From positions 372,001 through 436,000 of the forward strand of contig NZ_LNBY01000015.1 of assembly GCF_001542855.1 (NCBI RefSeq): DNA of 64,000 nt, given 5' to 3'. Below are positions 1 through 8,182 of this stretch, piece by piece. The notes under the pieces are model-generated. The model searched no databases. It was not told the origin of the DNA and saw nothing but the letters and a program-made list of their open reading frames with translations. A program made the translations under genes and the position numbers. Positions within the stretch are counted from its first letter, which is position 1. Each line of letters starts with the position of its first letter. This stretch comes from Erythrobacter sp. AP23. Lineage in GTDB: Bacteria > Pseudomonadota > Alphaproteobacteria > Sphingomonadales > Sphingomonadaceae.

Positions 1-143
1 ATGGCATGACTGCCGATATCTATCCCTTCGACAGCACTTTTCTCAGCCGCGTCGCCACGCGCATCATCAACGAGGTACAGGGCATCAACCGCGTGGTATA
101 CGACTATACGTCGAAGCCCCCGGGCACGATCGAATGGGAGTGA
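1..143 (+). CDS. guaA: GMP synthase, C-terminal end (partial)
   Basis: These are the last 46 codons of glutamine-hydrolysing GMP synthase, which aminates XMP to GMP in purine synthesis; the rest lies upstream of the window. The frame ends in TGA. The residues INRVVYD, then SKPP and TIEWE at the very end, are the conserved tail of the GuaA dimerisation domain. The 3' end of guaA is known as an integration site for genomic islands in many bacteria, and a diverged second copy of this tail lies at 1605-1700. Identification is by C-terminal motif only, but the motif is very characteristic. Confidence 0.9.
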   Translation, partial: GMTADIYPFDSTFLSRVATRIINEVQGINRVVYDYTSKPPGTIEWE

Positions 144-220
144 GGCCAGCGGAGGCCGGGGAACATCCCCCACAGCCTCCCGTTCCAATTGCGAGACTTA
201 TTGTCGCAAGGGGAGCCCCA

Positions 221-664
221 ATGATCCGTCGCACGCTTGTCACCGCCACCGCTGCTATCGCTCTTACCGGCTGCGAAACGGTCCAGCAGACCTATACCGA
301 GGCCATTTCTTCGACCTATACTGCCGAACTAAGCGGCGCGAACGAGGTGCATCCGGGCGATCCCGATGGGTCGGGGTTGGCGGAAATCAGCTTTGCCGAC
401 GAGCTTACGCGGGTGTGCTGGGACCTGAGCGATCTTGAAAACATTGCGCCGATCACGGGCGCGCATATCCATCGCGGTGCCGCAGGAACGGATGGTCCAG
501 TGGTCCTCCCTCTCAAGCAGGCGACCGAGGGCGGCTGGCGTGGATGCAGCAGCGATACCTCGTGGGTGCAACAGGCCTTCGACGAAGGCATCGGCAATTA
601 TTACGTGAACGTCCACACGGCAGAATATCCCAGGGGCGCAATTCGCGGACAATTGCAGCAGTAG
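221..664 (+). CDS. CHRD-domain lipoprotein
   Basis: A 147-residue lipoprotein. Signal peptide residues 1-17 end in the lipobox L-T-G-C (Cys18). Residues about 33-147 read as a CHRD (chordin-type) domain: YTAELSGANEV, then GAHIHRGAAGTDGPVV, and the closing YVNVHTAEYPRGAIRGQL pattern. CHRD proteins in bacteria are envelope beta-sandwich proteins of unclear role. I chose the ATG at 221 because AAGGGGAG sits five bases upstream and it starts a proper signal peptide; an upstream start at 134 would overlap guaA and bury it. With the next gene it lies between the two guaA 3' ends, so both may be cargo of an old insertion. Confidence 0.8.
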   Translation: MIRRTLVTATAAIALTGCETVQQTYTEAISSTYTAELSGANEVHPGDPDGSGLAEISFADELTRVCWDLSDLENIAPITGAHIHRGAAGTDGPVVLPLKQATEGGWRGCSSDTSWVQQAFDEGIGNYYVNVHTAEYPRGAIRGQLQQ

Positions 665-689
665 AGCGCAAAGCGGGGAGGGGCGGGAC

Positions 690-1550
690 TTGACTTCGAT
701 ATCTAGCGGAACAGTCCTCCTCATACCGCTGACGCTTTGCCTTGCCGCATGCGCAACCACGCCGGACGTCGCGACAGCGCTTGACTGCAAGGCTCCCGAA
801 AAGCTGGGCCTGTACGATCCCTCGCGCGATCTTCTGGTTGCCAATTACGATTCCAAACCCGACGTCGATGATTTGCAGGCGGTCGCGGGGCTGGGATCGG
901 TGCTCAGGCACCCCGACTATGCCTGTATCGACTATATCGCCACCGCCGGTGCCTATGGCTCGCAGGGCGGGAAGTTTCTTCCGGCAGCACAGCTCTTCAC
1001 TCTCGCATTCGGCGCCAAGTGGTTGGACGCGCACACCGATCGCGATGCCACGGTCGTCGCGCTCGCCGAGCGGATGCACACGACTATTGCGCGTGGCGGC
1101 AGGGTGTGGGTTGCCGAGGCGGGGCAGTCCGACGTGACCGCTGCTGCGGTCGAGCAGCTGCCAAAGGACATGTGGACCGGCGTTCACGTGGTCCAGCACA
1201 GTTATTGGAATGAAAGCATGACCAGTGACGAGGCGATGCAGACGGTCGTCTACAACACACGCTATCACCGCATCCAGGACGGCAATTTCCCTGACAATGG
1301 CTCGCCCGCCTTCAATACGACGGAAAATCGGCACTGGCAGGCGCTGCTCGCCGACCCGCACATCGGCCCGATCTGGGCCGAAGCAAAACGCCTGTCCGAC
1401 CTTCACAACCCGGTAGCTGCCTATGTGAACCCGGCGGTCGCTGCAGGTGGGCTCGATTTCTCGGATACGGTCGAAATCGCCTACATCTTCGGCTTTGACG
1501 ACATGGAGGGTGTCGGGGATTTCGTGGAGCGGTTTGCGCGCGGCGAATAG
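690..1550 (+). CDS. Lipoprotein resembling a nucleoside hydrolase
   Basis: A 286-residue protein with a TTG start behind GGGGAGGGGC. The signal peptide ends at the lipobox L-A-A-C (Cys21). After it, residues about 49-62 (LLVANYDSKPDVDDLQA) resemble the DxDxxxDD calcium/ribose-binding motif that opens inosine-uridine nucleoside hydrolases, and a later NPAVAAGG stretch is also in keeping with that fold. The first Asp pair is spaced differently from classical enzymes, so catalytic activity is uncertain. A periplasmic role on nucleosides or related glycosides is an inference. It follows the CHRD lipoprotein by 25 bases and is probably co-transcribed with it. Unrelated Asp-rich hydrolase folds remain possible. 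Confidence 0.55.
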   Translation: MTSISSGTVLLIPLTLCLAACATTPDVATALDCKAPEKLGLYDPSRDLLVANYDSKPDVDDLQAVAGLGSVLRHPDYACIDYIATAGAYGSQGGKFLPAAQLFTLAFGAKWLDAHTDRDATVVALAERMHTTIARGGRVWVAEAGQSDVTAAAVEQLPKDMWTGVHVVQHSYWNESMTSDEAMQTVVYNTRYHRIQDGNFPDNGSPAFNTTENRHWQALLADPHIGPIWAEAKRLSDLHNPVAAYVNPAVAAGGLDFSDTVEIAYIFGFDDMEGVGDFVERFARGE

Positions 1551-1604
1551 ACGGAGCCAACGGGACGAGCGCGGAATTCGGGCCATGGGAGCGTCGCCCG
1601 CGGC

Positions 1605-1700
1605 CGTGTCGCCTCCCACATCACCAATGATGTTCAGCGTATCAATCGGCTGGTGTATGACGGTGCTTCGAAGCCGCCCACCAATATCGAATGGGAGTAG
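1605..1700 (+). repeat. Diverged second copy of the guaA 3' end
   Basis: Read in frame to the TAG at 1698-1700, this stretch gives [19 protein letters not shown] and then an SKPP...IEWE end. It matches the tail of guaA (52-143) at 20 of 30 residues, with most third codon positions changed. The last 13 bases before the stop (1686-1698) are identical to 129-141. No start codon or upstream guaA sequence accompanies it, so it is a fragment, not a gene. Its GGGAG serves as ribosome binding site for the ankyrin gene three bases later. It is most simply a relic attachment site or displaced guaA end left by an island inserted at guaA. Confidence 0.75.
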
Positions 1701-1703
1701 TCA

Positions 1704-2438
1704 ATGCAGCCAGACGAAGTGCTGATTCGCATCGCCTCCGGGCGGACCGACCTGTTCGTCGATCTGTTGAAGCGCGACGACTGGCGCGACGTTTTGACGC
1801 AGGGGCGCATCAAGCCGCTGCAGTGGCTGGTCTATTACGACGACGTCACTGCAATGAAGCTGGTGCTCGATGCCGGCGGGGACTTGTCGAGCATCGACCT
1901 CGATGAAGAATTGGGAAACGCCGCGTTCTTCGGTCACTGGAAGATGTGCGACTTCCTGCTGATGCAAGGCGCCGATGCGCGCTATGCCAATGCGGACACC
2001 GGCGAAACCGCGCTCCACAGTGCCTTCTGCAAGGCGGGTCGTCCCCACTACAACTATGTCGTCCGGCTGCTGCTCGAGCATGGGGCGGATACCAATGCCG
2101 CGACCGTGCCGGGGCGGGAAACCGGCGGGTTCATGCGCGATGTGAGAACGCGCGGTGAAACTCCGCTGCACCGCGCGGCCGCGTTCGCAGACCCGCGGGG
2201 TATCCAGCTATTGCTCGATCATGGAGCCGACAAGGAAGTGCGCGACGCCCATGGCGATACGCCGCTGGCCTGGGCGAGCTGGCATTTGCGTCCCGGGGCC
2301 GTGCTGTCCTTGCTGGCCTATGGGGAGCACCGGATCACGCCGGCCCATGTGGAGAGAAACACCAGCGACCACGGTGCGGGGTGGGGCAATGCGATGGAAC
2401 GCAGCCTGCTTGGCGACTATCTACCGGAATCGCTCTAA
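1704..2438 (+). CDS. Ankyrin-repeat protein
   Basis: A 244-residue soluble protein made almost wholly of ankyrin repeats. From about residue 30 to 215 there are roughly five units, the clearest being GETALHSAF...LLLEHGADTNA, GETPLHRAAAF...LLLDHGADKEV and GDTPLAWASW. There is no signal peptide or membrane segment. Ankyrin repeats bind other proteins; no enzymatic domain is present, so the partner cannot be named. The ATG follows directly after the guaA-tail fragment, whose GGGAG lies at Shine-Dalgarno distance. Function unknown. Confidence 0.85.
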   Translation: MQPDEVLIRIASGRTDLFVDLLKRDDWRDVLTQGRIKPLQWLVYYDDVTAMKLVLDAGGDLSSIDLDEELGNAAFFGHWKMCDFLLMQGADARYANADTGETALHSAFCKAGRPHYNYVVRLLLEHGADTNAATVPGRETGGFMRDVRTRGETPLHRAAAFADPRGIQLLLDHGADKEVRDAHGDTPLAWASWHLRPGAVLSLLAYGEHRITPAHVERNTSDHGAGWGNAMERSLLGDYLPESL

Positions 2439-2475
2439 CCGGCGCGGGATCCCACCCGATTTCGATTGAAACAGA

Positions 2476-3189
2476 TTGACTGAATTCGAACTCCCTTTCG
2501 AGCCCGATCCGCGTAGCGAAACTCTGCGTCGGCTACAGGCACTGCTGGTCCAGCGCTTCGGGCATATCGAACGCGCGGCCGCGAGTTGGCGGCGGCCCGA
2601 ATGGGTGCTGGTGCAAGGAGTGATCGGCGCGCGGACCAAATCCGAAATCTCCAATGCGGCGACGGATCGCCTGCTGAAACGCTGGGGAAGCTGGGAGGCG
2701 GTCGCCGATGCCCCGCTGGAAGAATTGCAGGCGGAGCTTGCGACTCAGACCTATCCCGCGATCGCTGCCGAGCGGCTCAAGGCGAGCCTCTCCGCACTGA
2801 TCGACTTGCGCGGTGCGGTGGATCTTGCGCATCTTGCGGATATGGAAACCGGACCGGCGATGGAGTGGCTCGAACGCCTGCCCGGCATCGGGCGCAAGAT
2901 CGCGGCGGGAGTAATGAACGCCAGCACGCTCGACCGCCGCGCTGTCGTGCTCGACGGACATCACACCCGCATCCTCCAGCGGATGGGGCTGGTTCCCGCC
3001 AAAGCCAGCACGGCACGCGCGTTCGACGCGATCATGCCGGCCATGCCCGAGGAGTGGTCGGGCGCGGATTACGACGAGCATCACCTGCTGATGAAGAAGC
3101 TCGGCCAGACCTGGTGTCGCCCGTCGGCACACCACTGCGCCGCTTGCCCCGCGCAGGCGCTGTGCGAAACGGGAGCCAAGCGCGCCTGA
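2476..3189 (+). CDS. HhH-GPD DNA glycosylase/AP lyase, endonuclease III type
   Basis: A 237-residue base-excision repair enzyme of the Nth family. The helix-hairpin-helix LERLPGIGRKIAAG contains the Lys of the bifunctional glycosylase/lyase class. The Asp of the GPD loop is in VVLDGHHTRI. The C-terminus has the four-cysteine iron-sulfur loop spaced C-x6-C-x2-C-x5-C. The region between helices is shorter and more divergent than in standard Nth, so this is probably a paralogue of the housekeeping enzyme and its lesion range is unknown. The start is TTG at 2476; no in-frame ATG lies near it. Confidence 0.8.
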   Translation: MTEFELPFEPDPRSETLRRLQALLVQRFGHIERAAASWRRPEWVLVQGVIGARTKSEISNAATDRLLKRWGSWEAVADAPLEELQAELATQTYPAIAAERLKASLSALIDLRGAVDLAHLADMETGPAMEWLERLPGIGRKIAAGVMNASTLDRRAVVLDGHHTRILQRMGLVPAKASTARAFDAIMPAMPEEWSGADYDEHHLLMKKLGQTWCRPSAHHCAACPAQALCETGAKRA

Positions 3190-3226
3190 TTGCGGCGCGC
3201 CTCGGCTTGCGTCACAAGGGCTGGCG

Positions 3227-4537
3227 ATGAAGCGTATCGGTTCGATCCTGTTGTGGTCCGCAATCGCGGCGGCGTTCATTGGGCCCGGTACGGTCGCCGC
3301 GGCGGCGAGCGCGGGTGCGAATATCGGCCCGGCGCTGCTGTGGGCTATCCTGTTCTCGGGCATCGCGACCTTTACCTTGCAGGAATTTGCCGGCCGTCTG
3401 TCGGTGGCGACGGGTGACGATCTCGCAACCGTCCTGCGCCGTCGCTACCCGAGAGGCTTTGCACGCGTGGCCACCTTGTTGCTGGTCGGCGGCGCGGTTC
3501 TGCTGGGCTGTGCGGCCTACGAAGCGAGCAACATACTCGGCGGGGCGGCCGGCGCGATGCTTGCGATCGATCTGTCGAAGGACGTGGTGACCGTGATCCT
3601 GGCGAGCGCCGCGGGCTGTTTGCTGCTCGCCGGATCGCCGCAGGGAGTAGCACGGCTCATGGCGATCTTCGTCGCGCTGATGGGCGCCGGGTTCCTGCTT
3701 GTGGCGATTTCGCTGGCTCCTGCCATCGGCCCGCTGCTTTCCGGTCTCGTCCCGACCCCCGGTTTCGCGGACGATCCCGCCGCCTTGCTGGCAGTCCTGG
3801 CGCTCGTGGGGACGACTGTCGTGCCCTACAATCTGTTTCTCGGAGCGGCGTTGGCGCGCGGGCAGAGCCTGGACGAAATGCGTTTCGGCCTCGCCGTTTC
3901 GGTGGGCCTTGGCGTACTCATCACTGCTGCGATTCTGGTCGTCGGAACCGCGCTTGCCGGGGAGTTCTCCTTCGCGGCACTGGGCGACGCGCTTGCCGCG
4001 CAGCTTGGCGGCTGGGCGCGAACCGGTTTTGGCATGGGCCTGCTCGCTGCGGGGGTTTCTTCAGCGGTGACCGCCCCTCTTGCGGCCGCATTGACCGCGC
4101 GGGGCCTGTTCGGCGCGGCCAACGATCCTCGCTGGCGGGCGAGCGGCTGGCGCTTTCGTTCGGTATGGTTCGCCGTTCTCGTTATCGGATTGGGTTTCGG
4201 ATTGGCGGCTATCAAACCCACTCCCGCGATTCTTGCAGCTCAGGCTTTCAATGGCGTCCTGCTGCCGCTCGTCGCGCTTTTTTTGCTGGCGGCTATGAAC
4301 GACGATTCGCTGCTGGGCGACAAGGCGAATGGCCTTGCCGCCAACGGGTTCGGACTTCTGGTGGTGGGCGTTGCGACAATGCTGGGCCTGACCGCAGTGG
4401 CGCGCGCGGCGGGCGCTGTGCTCGGGTTCGCCCTGCCGGATCCGGGATTGATGTTGCCCGCCTTCGCTCTGCTCGGCGTGTTGGCGGGCCGCGCGATTAT
4501 GCGCCGTGCTCAACCTTCGGCGTCGACCTTGTTATAA
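3227..4537 (+). CDS. Nramp-family transporter with non-canonical metal site
   Basis: A 436-residue membrane protein with about 11 hydrophobic helices, matching the Nramp (MntH) fold: TM1 has IGPGTVAAAASAG at residues 18-30 and TM6 has GTTVVPYN at 195-202. Nramp Mn/Fe transporters use DPGN in TM1 and MPH in TM6 as metal ligands. Here the equivalents are G19-P-G-T22 and V199-P-Y201, so Asp, Asn and Met are all missing. Related Nramp-like proteins of this type carry other substrates, so manganese import should not be assumed. The ATG follows AAGGG at normal distance. The 3' end overlaps the convergent next gene by 28 bases. Confidence 0.75.
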   Translation: MKRIGSILLWSAIAAAFIGPGTVAAAASAGANIGPALLWAILFSGIATFTLQEFAGRLSVATGDDLATVLRRRYPRGFARVATLLLVGGAVLLGCAAYEASNILGGAAGAMLAIDLSKDVVTVILASAAGCLLLAGSPQGVARLMAIFVALMGAGFLLVAISLAPAIGPLLSGLVPTPGFADDPAALLAVLALVGTTVVPYNLFLGAALARGQSLDEMRFGLAVSVGLGVLITAAILVVGTALAGEFSFAALGDALAAQLGGWARTGFGMGLLAAGVSSAVTAPLAAALTARGLFGAANDPRWRASGWRFRSVWFAVLVIGLGFGLAAIKPTPAILAAQAFNGVLLPLVALFLLAAMNDDSLLGDKANGLAANGFGLLVVGVATMLGLTAVARAAGAVLGFALPDPGLMLPAFALLGVLAGRAIMRRAQPSASTLL

Positions 4538-4932
4538 GGGACGAATTCGTCGAGGAAGATGACGCCGCTGAAAAAACCGCTAAAGCGGTCGACCAGATGA
4601 ATCTGGTCGGTACGGCACAGGCTCGTGCCATCGAACCGCCGGATGACCATCACATCGCTATCGTCGATGCTCTCGGGATTGCGCGTATAATTGACCCATA
4701 TGGTCTTGCCGTCGCGATAGGCCAGCGCAGTACCATCGATTTGCGTCAGGTTGCGGCTTCCGAATGTACGGATACACTGCCGGGGTTCGCCAGCCTCGCG
4801 CCCTTCGAGCAACTTGGCCAGCTTCTCTTCACCACGGGTCATTTCGACAGGCTCTTCGGCGGTCTCTTCCGCCTGGGCGGGTGCGGCCAGGAGGCCGAGC
4901 GCGGCAGTGGCGAGGGCAAGGTGCTTGAGCAT
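4510..4932 (-). CDS. Secreted protein of unknown function
   Basis: A 140-residue protein with a clean Sec signal peptide (cleavage after APAQA, about residue 21). The mature part has two cysteines, in RQCIRTF and TSLCRTD, a spacing typical of small periplasmic proteins with one disulfide, and ends in an FVPYN motif. It resembles DUF6491-type proteins of sphingomonads, but I am not sure of that assignment. AGGAG precedes the ATG. The 3' end overlaps that of the Nramp gene on the other strand. No catalytic motif is visible. Confidence 0.75.
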   Translation of the reverse strand: MLKHLALATAALGLLAAPAQAEETAEEPVEMTRGEEKLAKLLEGREAGEPRQCIRTFGSRNLTQIDGTALAYRDGKTIWVNYTRNPESIDDSDVMVIRRFDGTSLCRTDQIHLVDRFSGFFSGVIFLDEFVPYNKVDAEG

Positions 4933-5007
4933 GGCGAGTCTCCTGATGAGCGAGCAGATACTATATCACAAAGCCTGAACCTGCGATGAGTTCTGCGTCT
5001 GGGCGCC

Positions 5008-6429
5008 TCAGGCCGTGCCGCCCACCGTGATGCCGTCGATCAGCAAGGTCGGCTGGCCGACGCCCGCGGGAACACTTTGCCCGCCCTTGCCGCACATGCC
5101 GATGCCTTCGTCCAGCGCCATGTCGTTGCCAATGCCGCGGACCTTGGTGAGCACTGTGGGTCCGTCGCCGATCAGCGTTGCGCCCTTGATCGGGGCAACG
5201 ATCCTGCCCTTCTCTACCTTGTAGGCCTCGGTGCAGGCGAAGACGAACTTGCCCGAAACGATATCGACCTGTCCGCCGCCGAAGCTGGTCGCGTAGATGC
5301 CGTCGTCGACGCGGCTCAGCAGTTCCTCGGGATCGTCGATTCCGCCTTGCATGAAAGTATTCGTCATGCGCGGCATCGGCGCGTGCTCGTAAGACTGCCG
5401 GCGGCCGTTGCCGGTCGCATCGACCCCCATCAGCCGGGCGTTGAGACGGTCCTGCATGTAGCCTTTGAGTATGCCGTCCTCGATCAGCACGGTCTCGCGC
5501 GTCGGGGTGCCCTCGTCGTCGATGCTCAGCGAACCACGGCGATCGGCAATGCTGCCATCGTCGATCACGGTAACGCCGGGCGCGGCGACGCGCTCGCCGA
5601 TCCGGCCCGAAAAGGCGCTGGTGCCCTTGCGATTGAAATCGCCCTCGAGGCCGTGGCCTACCGCCTCGTGCAGCAGGACGCCGGGCCAGCCCGGGCCGAG
5701 CAGCACGGTCCGCTCGCCCGCCGGTGCCTCGACACTCTCGAGATTGACCATCGCCTGGCGCACGGCCTCGTCGACGGCCCGCATCCAGCGGCCCTCGTCG
5801 AACAGGTCGTCGTAGAGATAGCGTCCACCGAAACCGAAACTGCCGGTTTCGCGGCGGCCGTTTGTTTCGGCGACGATGCTGACGTTGAGCCGCACCAGCG
5901 GGCGAATGTCGCGGGCGGTGAAACCGTCGGCGCGGATGATGTCGATCGCGCTCCAGCTTCCCGCAAGGCTTGCGCTGACCTGCGCCACGCGCGGGTCCCG
6001 GGCGCGGGCGACCGCATCGATTTTCTCGAGCAGCGCGACCTTTTCCGCAAACGGCACGAGATCGAGCGGGCTGACGTCGGTGTAGAGATGGCGGTTGGTT
6101 CTCTCGGGCGGGGCGGCCTGCGGCGATTTTGTGGCGTCGAGCAATTGCAGCGTTTCGCCCGCCCGCGAGATCGCCCTGGCGCTGATCTCATTGGCATGCG
6201 CGAAACCGGTCGTTTCGCCCGAAACGCCGCGCAGGCCGAAACCCGAGTCGCGGCTGTAATCGGCGGTTTTCAATCGTCCATCGTCGAAAGTGAAACTCTC
6301 GGTCGCCATAAACTGGAGATAGAGTTCGCCATCGTCGCACGGCGCCAGCAGGCGCGCGGTCAGCGCCTTCGCTTCCTCGGGATCGAGCTGGTTGTAAAGA
6401 AGGGCGTGCGGGTCAGTCGATTGCGTCAT
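5008..6429 (-). CDS. tldD: Metalloprotease TldD
   Basis: A 473-residue cytosolic TldD/PmbA-family metallopeptidase. TldD and TldE form a heterodimer that degrades unfolded peptides and matures certain antibiotic peptides and the CcdA antitoxin. The zinc-site helix HEAVGHGLEGD lies at about residues 255-265, and the C-terminal part has GGTA and CGKGGQSVPAG. Length fits TldD (about 475-480). The partner tldE is not in the window. AGGG precedes the ATG at 6429. Confidence 0.93.
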   Translation of the reverse strand: MTQSTDPHALLYNQLDPEEAKALTARLLAPCDDGELYLQFMATESFTFDDGRLKTADYSRDSGFGLRGVSGETTGFAHANEISARAISRAGETLQLLDATKSPQAAPPERTNRHLYTDVSPLDLVPFAEKVALLEKIDAVARARDPRVAQVSASLAGSWSAIDIIRADGFTARDIRPLVRLNVSIVAETNGRRETGSFGFGGRYLYDDLFDEGRWMRAVDEAVRQAMVNLESVEAPAGERTVLLGPGWPGVLLHEAVGHGLEGDFNRKGTSAFSGRIGERVAAPGVTVIDDGSIADRRGSLSIDDEGTPTRETVLIEDGILKGYMQDRLNARLMGVDATGNGRRQSYEHAPMPRMTNTFMQGGIDDPEELLSRVDDGIYATSFGGGQVDIVSGKFVFACTEAYKVEKGRIVAPIKGATLIGDGPTVLTKVRGIGNDMALDEGIGMCGKGGQSVPAGVGQPTLLIDGITVGGTA

Positions 6430-6469
6430 GAGGCCCTATGTAGGAAGACGCAGCGGGGATGGCGAGAGG

Positions 6470-6730
6470 TCAGCGGTGTCCCGGATCGCCGCCTTCGGAA
6501 ATATCCATCAGCTGCGACTGGTCGACACCGTCTGCGGGGCCGCCTTCGAGCACGAAGCGCCGGTCGCAATAGCCGCAGTCGACATAGCCGTGCTCGTCGA
6601 TCTCGAGATAGATCTTGGGGTGGCCGAGGGCTGCAGCGCGGTAGTTCTTACCCGTGCGGATGTCGGTCGCGCCGTCGCACCACACGCTGCGCGTGGTTAC
6701 CATGGATATTTCGGGAGGTGGCAGGCTCAT
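6470..6730 (-). CDS. CHCC-type zinc-finger protein
   Basis: An 86-residue protein with the pattern GHPKIYLEID...VDCGYCDRRFVLEGG, the zf-CHCC domain shared with the mitochondrial complex I accessory subunit NDUFS6. One Cys at W-C-D-G, a His (GHPK) and the C-x2-C pair would bind zinc. In alphaproteobacteria such small proteins are common, and a link to complex I assembly is suspected but not shown here. It lies 40 bases downstream of the tldD start on the same strand's far side and is divergent from the ABC ATPase gene (55-base gap). The start is uncertain because no strong ribosome binding site precedes it. Confidence 0.8.
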   Translation of the reverse strand: MSLPPPEISMVTTRSVWCDGATDIRTGKNYRAAALGHPKIYLEIDEHGYVDCGYCDRRFVLEGGPADGVDQSQLMDISEGGDPGHR

Positions 6731-6785
6731 GCGGTGCGCCGATAATGGGTTTGACCGGGCCGCTCAAGAGCCTAGGTCACACGCC

Positions 6786-7724
6786 ATGACAACTCCTCCC
6801 GCAATCCGCATCGAAAACCTCGTCAAGGAATACGCCTCGCCGGGCCCCGGCGAGCCGCCCAAGCTGGCGCTCAAGGGCGTGAGCTTCGATGTGCCGCAAG
6901 GCGGCATCTTCGGCCTGCTCGGGCCCAATGGCGCGGGCAAGTCGACGCTCATCAACATCCTCGCAGGGCTGGTCCGCAAAACCAGCGGTAGCGCGGAAAT
7001 CTGGGGTTTCGACATTTCCGAGAATGCGCGTAACGCCAAGCGCTCGATCGGGATCGTGCCGCAAGAGATCGTTTTCGACCCCTTCTTCACCCCTTTCGAG
7101 GTGCTCGAAAACCAGGGCGGTTTCTACGGCGTCCCCAAATCCGAGCGCCGCAGCGAGGAACTGCTGAAAGCGGTGCATTTGTGGGACAAGCGCGATGCCT
7201 ATGCGCGCACGTTGTCGGGCGGGATGAAGCGCCGCCTTCTGATCGCCAAGGCGATGGTTCATTCGCCCCCGATCCTGGTGCTCGACGAACCCACCGCGGG
7301 CGTCGATGTCGAATTGCGACGCCAGCTGTGGGAACTGGTCACCGAACTCAATCGCGAAGGCGTGACGGTGGTACTGACCACCCATTATCTCGAGGAAGCC
7401 GAGCAATTGTGCGACCGCATCGCGATCATCAACCACGGGGAGCTCATCGCCGACAAGCCGACGCGGGAACTTGTCGGCATGGCGCGCGAGAAGATCGTCG
7501 CGGTGACGGTCGATAAGGACCTTGGCGGGCCGATCATGGAAGAGGCCTTCACCAAGGCCGAAGTCGTCGAGCCGCGACGGCTCGAGATCACCTACGACCG
7601 CGACAAGGCGAGCGCTGGCCAGGTGCTCGCGCTCGTCCAGTCACATGGTTACGCGATCGAGGATGTCACCACGCGCGAGGCCGATCTGGAAGACGTTTTC
7701 GTCCAGCTGACCGGCGCGGGGTGA
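6786..7724 (+). CDS. ABC transporter ATP-binding protein
   Basis: A 312-residue ATPase of the ABC-2 (CcmA/NatA-like) class. Walker A GPNGAGKST at about residue 48, signature LSGGMKRRL, Walker B ILVLDEP, and switch His in LTTHYLEEAEQL are all intact. After about residue 225 comes the C-terminal extension typical of ABC-2 exporters. No permease gene adjoins it: the downstream gene is on the opposite strand and unrelated, so the membrane partner must be encoded elsewhere. Starts further upstream would overlap the divergent zinc-finger gene; the ATG at 6786 begins a normal N-terminus. Substrate unknown. Confidence 0.88.
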   Translation: MTTPPAIRIENLVKEYASPGPGEPPKLALKGVSFDVPQGGIFGLLGPNGAGKSTLINILAGLVRKTSGSAEIWGFDISENARNAKRSIGIVPQEIVFDPFFTPFEVLENQGGFYGVPKSERRSEELLKAVHLWDKRDAYARTLSGGMKRRLLIAKAMVHSPPILVLDEPTAGVDVELRRQLWELVTELNREGVTVVLTTHYLEEAEQLCDRIAIINHGELIADKPTRELVGMAREKIVAVTVDKDLGGPIMEEAFTKAEVVEPRRLEITYDRDKASAGQVLALVQSHGYAIEDVTTREADLEDVFVQLTGAG

Positions 7725-7824
7725 TGTCCGTGAGTCTTTAGCTGACCTTGCTGTCCCCCCCTGGCAAGCCACGGCACAGTATCTTATAGGTGGCCGGTAG
7801 GAGAGCGGGACAGAACAGCCGCAA

Positions 7825-7846
7825 GCTAGCGGCGGATGCCGCTAGC
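7825..7846. terminator. Perfect 9-bp hairpin between convergent genes
   Basis: GCTAGCGGC and GCCGCTAGC form a perfect 9-bp stem around the loop GGAT. It sits between the end of the ABC ATPase gene (+) and the end of the small gene at 7859 (-), where a shared terminator is expected. No T-run follows on either side, so termination efficiency is uncertain. The rest of 7725-7858 shows nothing else. Confidence 0.45.
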
Positions 7847-7858
7847 GTATCCTGAAAC

Positions 7859-8047
7859 CTACTTAATAGCCCGCGGACCCAATCCTGCGTCCCTGACCAT
7901 CTGCACCGCCCAGTGATGCGGCTCGATCTCTTCCATCGGTGCCTTGCAGTTACGGCAACGACCGACCTGCTGGCCGCCGGCGCGCTTTACATTCTTCCGA
8001 TCGATGCTGTGCCTGCCGACAGTGCAGGCAATTCGTCCCAGTCCCAT
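7859..8047 (-). CDS. Small putative zinc-binding protein
   Basis: A 62-residue basic protein with Cys8, then VGRHSIDR, a C-x2-C pair (CRNC) and PHHW, a set that could bind zinc. The same general arrangement occurs in short sphingomonad proteins of unknown role. GAGGG lies eight bases upstream of the ATG and a hairpin follows the stop, which supports a real gene. No function can be assigned. Confidence 0.6.
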   Translation of the reverse strand: MGLGRIACTVGRHSIDRKNVKRAGGQQVGRCRNCKAPMEEIEPHHWAVQMVRDAGLGPRAIK

Positions 8048-8182
8048 GAACGACCCTCAATTTGCGGTTTTCGTTATCCCCTGTCGAATCGGGCGATAAT
8101 GTGGCGGCGGTGAAACCTTAACCCCGCTGCGCCGAATCGTTCCTTGCTTGCCGCGTAACGATTGCCTCGGCATGACGCGCGC

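Noticed and set aside
144-1604. Search for an integrase, transposase or other mobility gene between the two guaA ends
   Set aside because: None found; the segment holds only two lipoprotein genes. I therefore call the repeat a relic and not a mobile element.
5077-6789. A long open frame (about 570 codons, plus strand) across the tldD region
   Set aside because: It is antisense to tldD, which has full family motifs. High GC content makes long chance frames common; no domain is seen in this one.
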